Source of the DNA: Polytrichum commune
Lineage: Eukaryota > Streptophyta > Polytrichopsida > Polytrichales > Polytrichaceae
Assembly: GCA_950295325.1 (NCBI GenBank)
Contig: OX485808.1
Span: 35,670,527-35,734,526 of the forward strand
Reading direction: 5' to 3'
Length of the DNA stretch: 64,000 bases
In this document: in pieces, positions 54,236 through 64,000 of the stretch
How positions within the stretch are numbered: position 1 is the first letter of the stretch
Layout of the letters: the number at the start of each line of letters is the position of its first letter
Notes under the pieces: generated by a model
Seen by the model: the letters and a program-made list of their open reading frames with translations, nothing else
Told to the model about the DNA's origin: nothing
The model's database searches: none
Program-made: the position numbers and the translations under genes

Positions 54236-54547
54236 TCACGGTCGGTTCTCCCCATACATGACTTTGAGTTGGGCCTTCACACTATTACCGAGGTAAAGAG
54301 GGTCTTTTAAAAGCCGGAGAGAGGGAAGTATCGTGTGCAACTCTGCGAGTGTACCTTGACCCTCTAAGGTAGGCATGTCTAATTCAATCCTCATCTTACT
54401 CAAACACCTATATTTTAGTGGTATGTTGTATGATGTGAAGTCAAGAATGGATGCCAAAAGACATGTGTTTGAATATATTGGACTACGTGCTCCAAATATA
54501 ATAACCATTCTAGGTTCAACAATCAAAATTAATGGGGGGGGGGGCAC
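54236..54547 (-). CDS. Possible short coding fragment, unknown
   Basis: This 103-codon minus-strand frame starts within a poly-C tract (plus-strand G run at 54533-54544) and ends KAQLKVMYGENRP. The sequence between looks more protein-like than chance (LLASILDFTSYNIPLKYRCLS), with no low complexity. I recognise no family. It is next to dispersed repeat D copy 2 and could be a relic of an element's protein. Confidence 0.25.
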   Translation of the reverse strand: MPPPPLILIVEPRMVIIFGARSPIYSNTCLLASILDFTSYNIPLKYRCLSKMRIELDMPTLEGQGTLAELHTILPSLRLLKDPLYLGNSVKAQLKVMYGENRP

Positions 54548-54609
54548 TATATGATCATTTAATGGGAGGACGATATCCTACCCCCTACGATCCTTTCGGG
54601 GGAGGTATA

Positions 54610-55250
54610 TTCAGGCAAGGGCAACTGCCCCACAAAGAAATCGGGATGTTTTGGACCCGCCCAGAAACCTCTGCCCGTCCCGCCCAACTTCAAAAAACCA
54701 TTGCCCTTGCATTCTTGAAGGCCACTTCTCCACAATTCCAATATTGAGTGCATTTCATCTCTAAGGTCCAAAATCCAATATATATGTTCACTTCCATTGA
54801 GTAAATAAGCAATTAACTGGGATTTCATTTTTGAAGTGAAACCGACAATCAAGCATGTAATTGACTTGGAAGTCAAAGATATTTCACCACCCTCATTAGC
54901 ACTGAGGTTATAATTTTGTGACTTACCATTGAAAGGGTCTTTGTCGTTCTAAAGTGGAACTAAAATTAGGTTTAATAAAATTTTAGTTGATACCTTCTAC
55001 TTTCATAAAGTTATCATACACACTCAAACTAATTAAGTGTGATTATGTGTAATTAAGTCTGAAAAATCCTAATCAAACCTAATTAAGCCCAATTAAATCA
55101 GAAAGTATGCTTATCAAATTAAATAAGCCTAATAAATTATAAAATGCACTTAATCATTATTTAATCCAGATATGCTCAAGGAATGATGTGCTCAATTACA
55201 TTTGTTTAGGCTTCATTATGCTTAATTGGGCTGATGAAAGCCTTGGTCAT
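54610..55250 (-). repeat. Dispersed repeat D, copy 2 (reverse)
   Basis: In reverse it carries the same motif order as 60440-61060: AATTAGGTTTGATTAGG-like heptads, TTAATTAGTTTGAGTGTGTA, GAACATATATATT, GGACCTTAGAGATGAAATGC, GAATGCAAGGGCAATGG and GGGCGGGAC. It is closer to copy 3 than to copy 1 in the GC-rich right end. Confidence 0.75.
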
Positions 55251-55425
55251 ACGTGAACTGGTAGGTGTACGTAATTTGATTTCTAAAAATAAGGTTTGGG
55301 ACCTATATAAAATATAATTTTCTGTCAATTGATTGTTGGGAATTTGGGGGTTCAAGCAATGACAAAACCCGACCCCGCAAAAATTGAATTAATAGATTAG
55401 GTTTTGAAAACTCTGTGTGTTGCCA
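55251..55425. other. Short non-coding stretch
   Basis: It ends in the acceptor-like TGTGTGTTGCCAG of the next entry. Confidence 0.3.
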
Positions 55426-55427
55426 GG

Positions 55428-57471
55428 GCATACCGCAGGTGGCAGACTTCGTCACAGGAGAAGATCCATCGAAGCTGCCGAGACAGCGCATCGAACTTCT
55501 GTGGTCAATGTCGGTAATTTTGTCGAATCATCAGAACGGACTGCCAGAATGATCACAGACTGCTGTTGCCCTCACGGAGAAGCCATAGCGAGATCTTCCA
55601 AGACATTTTTGAGCTCACAGTTGCAAAGTTGGCTGGAGACGAGGTGTTCCAATCGAGGAGGGTGGTCCTTGAGACAGGTACGTTGCTTGGGGGAAACCTT
55701 TCTGTCTTCTGGTATGTTTGAGAGATAGACTTGGAGACGATGGACGTTAGTATATCTTAGTACCAACAGTAGAAGCTATTCGTAAAGTCTTGGCATTGAA
55801 CTCCCTTTGAGTTGGCTAAAACGTGAGTTTAAGAGCCGATGCGTAAATTCACCCACATTTCCTTGATGCTTAAATTTCCACAATCAAAGAGTGGTGTAGA
55901 AAATCAGCTTTCGATTGTCCTATTAAAATGGGTGCGCCAAGCATGTTTCGATCCGGGATTCGGCAGGGCGGCTTCCGTGGGCATATTTTAATTTATATAC
56001 TAAAGTACTCTCGAAGTTTTTGGGATGACAAGAGGAAGTCCAAAGATTTCTTCCAACTGTCAAACTAACATTGATCAAACTAGCTCTCGATAGAAAGTTT
56101 TCTCAAAAAAGATCAACACCACGGTTTCGTCCCTCATTAAGGGACTTTACGGATAACTCTAGTGGTTTAAGCCCTTGGAGACGCTTGTTGTGTGGTCTTC
56201 CTTCCAGTTTCCGGATGGTGGACCAGAAGCGCTCGCGTCAGAGCTCAGGCCACGGTATAGGTCAAGAAGCTGGAAGATAGATGCTTGAATCATCGTGCTA
56301 CGTGGTCCTCGAGCTAAAGAAAGAGGGGTGCTCAGTGAGAACATGAGTCAAGTTGTGGTATTCTAGTCCCAACCCTCTATCTATCTTACCGTCACTGATG
56401 TTTGGAAAATCTTGTGGCATTTGGTATTCATTCAGTCACTGTCTGTTGTGTTTGATAAATGGTATAATGAAGGGGTAGATCCAGCTTGATGATCTTACAC
56501 GGCTTGGGGACTCTTGCTATGTATGCGATGCCTTCTAATTTCGAAGGTAGAATTTGGGGCCTAATGATATCTAAGTTCTTAATCTACTTCATACAGGAAG
56601 ATATTGGAACATCAGCGACGTGTTTAAACTAGCGAAGCGCGGTAGATCATCAATGTGGTGGTTGTCTGGGCCCTCCACATGCGTCGCTGATGTTTGTGTT
56701 TAAGAATGCTATGATGGGATGGTAGATGCTCATTCGGACAATGTTCTATTAAAGTAGGCTGTAACTTCATGCTCTCTGTTTGTTGTGGTATTTCATCTAG
56801 TTTTGAAAGTGGACTACTGGTAGGAGCTTCGCATCGATGACCTCATCCTACGACTTCTATACGATTTATGCGTGATGTTGCAGCTTCTTTGTGCAGGCCA
56901 ATACACCTCGGACTGTCAGGTTCGAGTAAGCATCTGAGAGTTTCTAGAGTTGATCCAGCGTCTACTTCATTGCCCGGAAGAAACTCGGCCTGTTTGTGTA
57001 CACATTTTTTTTTCTTCTGTTCTAGTTTGCTTGTCGATAATAAGTACACGAGGGAAACACAGTGAGTGAGATGGATACTTACACGAATTTTTAACAGTAT
57101 AAAACTCCCAACTCTGAAGAGATTAAACGAGCTTTGAACTTGAAGAATATTCAGTTAAAAGTGAATGGGCAATCTGCTCTATTTGTTGAAAGCGACTCCA
57201 ATGTGTCCTCACTTAAGATCCTAAATTGTTGTATTATCTGACAAGTCCATTGGATAAAATCCCGTTGTGCTAATTCCCTAATCTACTTGTTTGGTTCTGC
57301 CAGATGCTTGCACAGGAAATTGGAGGGCTTGGAATTCGGGTTTTGGAGATTTTGTTACCGAAGAGCATTGTGTTACTGAAGTTTTTTCTGGCATTCATCA
57401 ATTGCTTGTGTTGCAAGTGTGGTGAGGATGCCATGAGTGCAGACAAACGACCAGCATCCATCCCAGGCTAG
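55428..57471 (+). pseudogene. Exon-like remnants of an unidentified spliced gene
   Basis: Several segments look like exons. 55428-55513 follows TTGCCAG, reads QVADFVTGEDPSKLPRQRIE and ends before GTAATT. 55587-55677 reads SEIFQDIFELTVAKLAGDEV and ends before GTACG, but a TGA and a frame change separate it from the first. 56208-56280 follows CTTCCAG (PDGGPEALASELRPRYRS). 57304-57471 follows TCTGCCAG and gives 55 codons (MLAQEIGGLGIRVLEILLPK, then CLCCKCGEDAMSADKR) to a TAG. They may be parts of one broken gene; I cannot name a family. Confidence 0.35.
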
Positions 57472-57474
57472 CTG

Positions 57475-58770
57475 TCAGCCGTTGGCAGTCCCACTCTTTT
57501 AGTCCAGTCTATTGATCTAAACGTGTCCATTTTCAGGTAAATCGGGGTACATTAAACTTCAGTGTGATGTGTTTTTGCACTTGTGATTTTTGTTTGCAAC
57601 ATGCACTGCGTTCCTGTTGACAAGGTTTTGATTTTTGGTAAGATCACGTGTGCTTTTGCTGTAGTTTGAGTTGTTCTTGGCCAGTTGGCTCCCTTACATT
57701 ATCTTCCATAACGCTCGGTTGGAAGGCAACTCCAAGTTAGGTCTTCAATCCACGTACTTCATGAGACATCTTTGTAACGAGGGCAAGTCCCCCATGCTTT
57801 AAGGTGTTAAGGATGGTCATTTGGGAGCACCCATTGAGTGGGTTCAAATCTTAAGTGCCTGCTGTTGGTTAGTGTGGTCGAATTGAAGAAGCTTGCGGAT
57901 GAGCACTTAGTCTCTTCCAAGTAGTTCCTCAGTAACCCGCATGTCAGGTGCCAGGACATGTCATCGTACTTTGATGCATTTGATGTTGAAGAGGTTCGTC
58001 TCTGTGGATCTTGCTCGAAAATCATGTTGGCTGCTTCCCAGGATAAGTAGGCTAGGAAATGGCAGGATAATTTGACAGAAACAAATATGGTCCAGACAAA
58101 TGTGAATCATTCACGAACTAGAACCAATAATAATTGTATGGTGTAGAATATTCTACGCTCTAGACATCTTTTAGGTCAATGGAAGCTTCAGAAGTAGTCT
58201 GATGGTTAGAAGGAAAGTCTGTGGGGTTATTTTTCCTTTCATCAATGAGCTTCAGAGATAAGTGTGCAGTGACCGGGATTGCGTTTAGAATTGAAATGAG
58301 CGACGGTTCTCCATTCTGCGATGGTTGCTTGTGCTTTATGAAACGTGTGGTTTCTATGGTCAGAATAAGTTTCTTATGCAGTCAGCTGAGGTGTGCTCTA
58401 TGAACTGCGTGCAATGAAAGTGGAGAAAGATCTGAAAAGAAGTGAAATTACATCCTGCGCTTCTCTGAATCGTCATCTCCCAAAATGTATTTCAGGTTCT
58501 GGTCGTACATTTCAGGGAATCGTGTTTGGTTAGTCAATCATGCAACAGCTGTGTTGTGTGCACTTTCCCCACCACATTGCAATTCACCTTTGTAAACTGA
58601 AGCCGTAGCTTTGAGAAATTAGAATTGTCGTGATTTGACAGCATGTGTGGAGCGTGCAATAATTTTACTCATCCGTGTAGTCACCGTAGTTAGACCACGA
58701 CGTCCATTCCCTTTGGCCAGGACAATGTGTGGATGCTTCAATACTTCACGATTATCAGGGTAATTAGCAA
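57475..58770. other. Stretch upstream of the ankyrin gene
   Basis: No clear coding sequence. A short frame at 58221-58403 (FRDKCAVTGIAFRIEMSDG) follows an AG site and might be another remnant of the upstream gene. Confidence 0.4.
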
Positions 58771-60447
58771 ATGCGGAGGAAATATCTTGGCTGCGGGTTT
58801 CTGTCTTGTTCAGACCTTGTACACAGTTTGTCACAAGGAAATTGGAACAATGGAGCAAAAGTGCATGATTGCTTGAAAGTGGGGGATAATTCAAACCTTG
58901 TACCAACAGGATCAACAGGTACTGGAGTAAATATGAAGGACACCTCGAATAATGAGAAGATGGATATCTCCAAGGAAGAGCATTCAGAAATTTCACGTCA
59001 GGCGGAAGAGAAAATGGATACCGCCCAGGAAGATGATGGAGTCGGGGACAACTTTAAGGAAGAGAAAGAAATGGAGATCTCAGACGAAGACTTCAGAAAA
59101 TTTGCAACAAAATTGGAGATGGATATGTCTAAGCTGAAGGAGTGGTTTGTGAAGAGCAAGTATGAGGCGGAAGAGTTTAAGGGGTTCTTCACAGAGAAAG
59201 TTACGGTAAAGTTGTTGGGCAAAGTGGATAAGTGCCATCCACTCCATGTTGCTGCGCTCAGAGGGGCGGTGGATATGGTGGACATGCTTATAAATGAAGC
59301 TAAGGTGGATGTGAATATCCAGAAGGAGGCTCCAGAAGGGGACTCTGACACTGAAGTGTACTATGAAGGGTGCACTCCACTTCACTTTGCGGTGGATGGG
59401 AACCATGGAGAGATGGTCTACAGGTTGGTCATGACGTATGGTGCGGATCCTAATGTGCAGAGTAGAGATCTGATTAAACAGACACCACTTCATATGGCAT
59501 CATTTTGGCGTTGTGCAGGTGCCATAAAGGGATTCTTGAGGGCAGAATGTGAGTCACGCCACCCACTCAATGTGAATGGCACCAACTCACCAGAATTCCC
59601 AAGCACAAAATCACACAAAATAGATGTGAATGCCACCGACAAATTAGGACGGACGGCACTCCACTACGTTGCACAATACAATCGCTGGGACAGGACAGGA
59701 CGAGAGGTAGAGGTTGTGCATACACTACTCAAATTTCCTGACATCAAGTTGACAATTGAAGATGGAGTTGGAGATACTGCCCTTGATTTGGCATCCCTAT
59801 ATGAAAACTGGGAGGTTTTCGACATCCTCCGGTTAAAAATCACCCCTGAAGTTACGGATTACAATGAGCCTTATTACAGAGACCGGCAAGCGAGCGTGGA
59901 CGCAGCCAATGCCATCTTGGTGGGTGCTGCGTTGATTGCGAGTGTGACGTTTGCTGCATGGTTGCAGCCGCCGTTGGGCTACTCCACAGACTACAACGAA
60001 CAATACTCGAATAGTTTTCCGGCGCCTCCTACTTCCAACCCTCAATATGCCTCCTTCGACCACCATCCTGCGCTGAACTGGTTTTGGGCTTTCAACAGTT
60101 TTTCTTTTTTTATGGCCATTGCCACCGTTATGTCAGGGGCCCAAAGTGTTTTACCATCTCATAGGGTGACCGTGAAGCAAGAGGTGGCGAAATTACAACG
60201 TAACCTTATCATAACCTCTACGTTGATGGCATTGTCTATGGTTTTTGTATTGTTGGCTTTTGCGATTGCAGGGGTAATAGTCGTACCACCTGTCTTTAAA
60301 TTGAGAGCTTCTATGATCTTCACAATCTTGATTGGTGGAGGTGTGAGTGTAGTGTTTTTATGTAGATTAGTGTGGAGGATATTTTGTACGGCTCGGGAAA
60401 TGCCAGGACGCCCTCGCTCTGTAAGAATTAAATTTTTATATGATTAA
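58771..60447 (+). CDS. Ankyrin-repeat membrane protein with PGG-type C-terminus, 558 aa
   Basis: This uninterrupted plus-strand frame runs from ATG 58771 to TAA 60447. Residues 60-125 are Glu/Lys/Met-rich and acidic. Five ankyrin repeats follow, with the TPLH or near motif at about 156-160 (HPLHVAALRG), 202 (TPLHFAVDG), 238 (TPLHMASF), 295 (TALHYVAQYN) and 336 (TALDLASLYE). The C-terminal part (about 373-535) is a PGG-type domain: RQASVDAANAILVGAALIA starts the first membrane helix, then helices at about 435-455, 478-506 and 513-533. Plant ankyrin/PGG proteins (ACD6-like) sit in membranes and often act in stress or defence signalling; the role here is inferred. The Pro-Gly-Gly triplet is replaced by PPLGY. 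The first 55 residues look less conserved; Met55 (58933) is an alternative start. Confidence 0.85.
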   Translation: MRRKYLGCGFLSCSDLVHSLSQGNWNNGAKVHDCLKVGDNSNLVPTGSTGTGVNMKDTSNNEKMDISKEEHSEISRQAEEKMDTAQEDDGVGDNFKEEKEMEISDEDFRKFATKLEMDMSKLKEWFVKSKYEAEEFKGFFTEKVTVKLLGKVDKCHPLHVAALRGAVDMVDMLINEAKVDVNIQKEAPEGDSDTEVYYEGCTPLHFAVDGNHGEMVYRLVMTYGADPNVQSRDLIKQTPLHMASFWRCAGAIKGFLRAECESRHPLNVNGTNSPEFPSTKSHKIDVNATDKLGRTALHYVAQYNRWDRTGREVEVVHTLLKFPDIKLTIEDGVGDTALDLASLYENWEVFDILRLKITPEVTDYNEPYYRDRQASVDAANAILVGAALIASVTFAAWLQPPLGYSTDYNEQYSNSFPAPPTSNPQYASFDHHPALNWFWAFNSFSFFMAIATVMSGAQSVLPSHRVTVKQEVAKLQRNLIITSTLMALSMVFVLLAFAIAGVIVVPPVFKLRASMIFTILIGGGVSVVFLCRLVWRIFCTAREMPGRPRSVRIKFLYD

Positions 60448-61060
60448 TTAGGCTTAATCCAAATTAAGCCCTATTAAATCAAAAAGTATGTTGACTAAGT
60501 TAATTAGAATTAGAATTAGCTTAGTCAATAAAATATAATTACTGGAATTAATCGCAATTTACCGGAATTAATTATACTTGATTACATTTAATCACGCTAA
60601 TTAATTTGAATGCGTATAAATACTTCTGGAGGTAGAAGGCATTATCTGAAATATGAAAAATATACATACTAAATCAACACACTAATTTAAGTTTTATTTT
60701 AGAATGACAAAGACAATTTCAAATTATAAGTCACAAAAAATAACCTTAAATTTAATGAGGGTTTTGTAATGTTTTTGACTCCCAAATTAATTACATGCTT
60801 TATTGACAATTTCACTTTTAAAATGAAATCCCAATCAATTTCTTATTTATTCAATGGAAGTGAACACATATATTAGATTTTTTGGACCTTGAAGGTGAAA
60901 TGCACTCAATATGGGATTTGTGGTGAAGTGGCCTTCAAGAATGCAAGGGCAATGGTTTTTTTGAAGTCGGGTGGGGCGGGCAACAGTTTTTGATTGGGTT
61001 TAGAAATTGAAAAAACAATTATGTGGGGCTGCCCCAACTCGGATTTGACACCCCCTAAAA
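60440..61060 (+). repeat. Dispersed repeat D, copy 3, forming the 3' flank of the ankyrin gene
   Basis: It starts at or just before the stop codon of the ankyrin gene (GATTAATTAGGC) and carries the repeat D motif order, ending with GAATGCAAGGGCAATGG, GGGTGGGGCGGGC. The gene's 3' untranslated region and polyadenylation signals must therefore lie in repeat sequence. Confidence 0.8.
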
Positions 61061-61124
61061 GTTTTTTATTTTTTTCCCTATAAAGGTTAGATAGTGGAGA
61101 CCCATGTCAGATGCTAAAGATAGA

Positions 61125-61760
61125 ATGTTTAGCTCAATAATGCTATGCATATTTGTTGATTGTAAATTTCACAATCCTTTGGTAGAATTTGCCTAGTGGG
61201 GTCATTGAGTGTTTGTATGAGTTGTTCGTTAAGTGTAGTATCACATTTTTGGAGTAGGGAGAATACTTCGATGTCAAATAGCTCATGGGATAGGTGGGTA
61301 AGGATGTTAAGGGAGTTTTTGGGGATGTTACATGTTGATTTTGTGAGTTTGATGAGGAGTTTATCCAATTTTATGGTATTTCAGACAGAGAAGGGGGCGG
61401 CATAAAATGCGTACTCAATGCCTGGGGGGATGACTATGTTTAGGATTTTTATCTTGTATTGTAACAATGCAGGCAATAAGAATAGGGCATTTTTTTTTTT
61501 TTTTTGCGATAGTGATTTCTTTCTATATGGCCCATTTGAGGGAGGGGACTAGCCGGATTCCTAGGTATGAGTATGGTTCATTTTGGGAGAGAATGGGGAG
61601 GTGTTGATTATAGTTGATGTTTTGAGCTTTTAGGTATGTGGTGAATGCAAGAGGTTGTAGTTTTGATTTGTTAGGGCACCATGTGATTGCACATTTGTTT
61701 ATACCTAGGGCCATGTGTGCCTGATCTAAGTATTGTCTTAGTTTTTTTAGTTGGGATTAC
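61125..61760 (-). pseudogene. Fragment of a second LINE lineage (reverse transcriptase C-terminal side)
   Basis: Minus-strand frames at 61714-61523 and 61368-61129 read NKCAITWCPNKSK, then PYSYLGIRLVPSLKW, then a helical stretch DKLLIKLTKSTCNIPKNSLN. The YLG(I/V) strand with upstream K-C is the usual RT region after the YADD box of non-LTR elements. The two frames are joined by a stretch with stops around a T run at 61491-61505. It does not resemble the LINE at 5.5-12 kb closely, so it is another lineage. Confidence 0.6.
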
Positions 61761-62180
61761 ATGTGTTCTTTATTGTCTTCACCTTTACATATTGTTGCAA
61801 ATGTCTTTAAATTGGATTCAACAACTTTAATTGGAGACTATGATGCAGATTTCTTACAAATATCAAAATCTTTGTATGAGGGTTGATTTACACTAGAACT
61901 TGAAGGCCCTCGGCCCATGATACACAAATTATGTGTTTGGCTGAGAAGTTGTAGACAATCCAAGCTAGGTTTATACTACACCTTGAGGATTTGAGTGACC
62001 AAGGAAATTTGAATGGATGAGAAAATAACATTTTGTTCTACATGACACCAAGTACATGAATCATGTTTTATGGTACATTGGATATTAGGTCAAGTCCATG
62101 GATATATATTGGATATATGGGTCCAATACAAAATTATGAGAACACAACAACTAAATCAATTAAATTGCCATTGGCTCCTA
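61761..62180. other. Non-coding stretch
   Basis: Nothing supported. Confidence 0.4.
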
Positions 62181-62189
62181 GCTATATTA

Positions 62190-62305
62190 TATCACCTTGG
62201 TGGGGGGTCTTCACTCGAGACCTCAAGAATCCCGTCGAAAACACCCAAAGAAGGAGCTTGGCTTCATGACCAAGCCACTTTATCCTTGGCGGGTGGATTG
62301 TTTAT
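62190..62305 (-). mobile_element. Possible SINE-like, tRNA-related sequence
   Basis: On the minus strand GTGGCTTGGTCATGAAG resembles a tRNA-derived box A region, and GAGGTCTCGAGTGAAGACC lies at about the box B distance, although the box B match is poor. No tail or target duplication is clear. Weak candidate only. Confidence 0.25.
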
Positions 62306-62652
62306 ACCATGTACGAACTAAAGTGAGTGTAAGAAGGGGTATTGTTTGAGGCATTAGCATATATTTAAGTATTGTTTTTTTCTTTTGTGTATGTTAAACA
62401 AGAAAACGGTAGAACCGTGAGGCTCTGTCCTTTGCTATGAAAGACTACAATTGTAGTTGATTACTTTGCTCATGCCAATCCATGGCTATTCATTATACCA
62501 AACCTTTCTTGGATTTTGTGCACCTTCTCAAATACGGGTCAAGGATTGAAGCTACTCATTTATCACCCGAAATTTTTAAAATAAATAATCAGGAACTGCC
62601 AAAATAACTATAGTTAACTAGATTTCTTTCAATGCATTTTAGGGAGCACTTG

Positions 62653-62698
<46 letters not shown>
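62653..62698 (+). repeat. (TAGA)n microsatellite, about 11.5 units
   Basis: A pure 46-bp tetranucleotide run with no interruptions. Frames encoding SIYLSIYL repeats on the minus strand are its shadow. Confidence 0.98.
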
Positions 62699-62699
<1 letters not shown>

Positions 62700-63745
62700 A
62701 CTATAGTTAACATCCACATTAAATAAAGTGGACCAAAAATAACAAGAACAAGTAATGTCCAAGTGTGAACACAAGGAAATTTGCTCTTGAAATGAAGAAG
62801 TTGATGCATAGTCTCTGTCCTACAGACAGAGCCAAAAATGTTATTATGAATTTGAAGCAAAGGTAGAACTGCAAAAGGGGGCCCTAAGTTTTAGAGGAAA
62901 AGTTGACAATGGATGTGTTAGTTTCATCCACCTCTCGTTCTTATCCATTGTTGTATGGTAATAGTCCTCAATGACTACCTTATCCATTCTTGTTAGGTTT
63001 TGTATTTGGGCTCTAGGTTTTCTTCACTAGAAATTCTGCTCTCTAGATCATGGCTAAATTATTGGGCTTTTGTCTTCGTTTGTTTGATGCAATTTTTGAG
63101 TAACATGCTATGAATGATAAAATGATCAATCATGGCTTTCTCATTAGAAACTGAGAGTGGATTTTGTATATAATAACGACTAAACATATTTTCGTAGTTT
63201 ATCTTTTGTATATGTAGTGGAGGTGTTCATCATATGAAATTGAAAAGCTTAGTATAAATACATGAGTCCATTTTCTAGCATATAATTAGTACATATCCAT
63301 TTGTTTTTCTCTATAAACTTCTCTTATATAGGTAGTTTGATTTCATAGTGACCCATGGATGTCATTTACGTTTCCAATGAAGAACCCACCCCGTGGGATT
63401 TTATCAAATATTGAGGTGGTCGAAATGGCACTTAACTTAAAAGTTAGTCAATATGTGCAGTATGTTGTCCCCCTTGTTTCCAATGCATATTGTAACCTTT
63501 ACGGAGTTTTTATGGTTCAAATTTGTGTGTTTTTAAAAGCTTTATCTCAATTTATTGTATACATGTCATGTTCTAGCCTCAATAATGACTATGTCATATA
63601 CTTATTGGTTGCTTTCATGTATGAATGAATGCATGGAGTAGGGATATTTTACACACGTGACCGACGCCCGTAAGAAAAGAAATCTTTAGGGTTTCTCATG
63701 GTCAAGGTTAGCCATCGGAAGCCACAACCAAGATAAATGCACATC
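62699..63745. other. Non-coding AT-rich stretch
   Basis: A short frame at 63359-63628 (89 codons) has no recognisable similarity. No gene is supported. Confidence 0.45.
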
Positions 63746-63749
63746 ATTC

Positions 63750-63805
63750 GTCAAAAAATCTTGGTCCTCACACATAGTGTGAAGCAGACTTAGACCGAGA
63801 TGTAA
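63750..63805 (+). repeat. Fragment of Harbinger-type MITE family C
   Basis: TCTTGGTCCTCACACATAGTGTGAAGCAGACTTAGACCG-like sequence matches the internal TTTTGGTCCCTCAAGCGTAG/TGTGAAGCGAACTTGGACCG stretch of the copy at 34691 (near 35070-35115). Neither end of the element is present. Confidence 0.5.
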
Positions 63806-64000
63806 TGATTTTTTATAAAAGAATCTCATGTAATTGATGTAGAATATTTATAATAGAAATAAAGTGAGTAAAACTAATTGAATAAAAAATAGGCTTTCTC
63901 CTGTCGTTAACCTTCATTTCTATTGAGACAAACATGTGGTTTGTCTCACCACAAAAAGCGGTGACCATCAAACATTATCCATTTATGAACAAGTAGGATT
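63806..64000. other. Non-coding end of window
   Basis: AT-rich; nothing recognised. Confidence 0.4.

Noticed and set aside
62589-62860. Frames encoding repeated SIYL
   Set aside because: Translation of the TAGA microsatellite.

Overview
This looks like nuclear DNA of a land plant. It carries a chromodomain Ty3/gypsy retrotransposon, plant-type LINEs with an EEP endonuclease and an RT-linked zinc finger, hAT and PIF/Harbinger DNA transposons, many MITEs, an F-box/kelch-like gene and an ankyrin/PGG membrane protein gene. The DNA is AT-rich and gene-poor, and the two clearest host genes have no introns in their coding frames. That leans towards a non-flowering land plant such as a bryophyte, but this is a weak inference.

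Layout. 1-1.9 kb: 3' end of a decayed chromovirus (integrase, chromodomain, 3' LTR). 2-5.3 kb: a pogo-like non-autonomous element, a hAT MITE, a 126-bp tandem repeat and a small TA-flanked MITE. 5.5-12 kb: a decayed LINE on the minus strand, interrupted by a foldback element that holds six copies of a 23-bp near-palindrome. 12.3-13.3 kb: a MITE nested in another MITE. 14.3-17.6 kb: a probable spliced jacalin-like lectin gene whose introns are filled with tandem repeats. 21.8-24.6 kb: an intact 686-aa F-box/kelch-like gene whose last codons and 3' flank are tandemly duplicated. 26-28.2 kb: a decayed hAT transposase. 29-43 kb: no convincing host gene, but a dense set of small elements, several with exact ends: Harbinger-type MITEs with TTA duplications, hAT MITEs with 8-bp duplications, a retroposon-like insert with a 15-bp duplication, SINE-like pieces and foldback hairpins.

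44390-52493 is the most striking object: an apparently complete 8.1-kb PIF/Harbinger transposon with matching inverted ends, an exact TTA duplication, a Myb/SANT-like gene on the plus strand and a DDE transposase gene on the minus strand. The two genes converge and overlap by 23 bp. The transposase seems to have at least three upstream exons that join in frame, and its last exon changes frame at a run of ten A. Three other elements here (30671-31202, 34691-35189, 37979-38477) share its GGGCC ends and TTA-type target site, so they may be, or once were, mobilised by this family.

53-58.7 kb holds a SINE, one copy of a dispersed repeat and some exon-like remnants. 58771-60447 is an intact ankyrin/PGG membrane protein gene whose 3' flank is another copy of that dispersed repeat. 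The last 3 kb has a fragment of a second LINE lineage, a TAGA microsatellite and AT-rich DNA. Host genes and transposons show no sign of forming a pathway; the layout is mainly one of nested transposon insertions.
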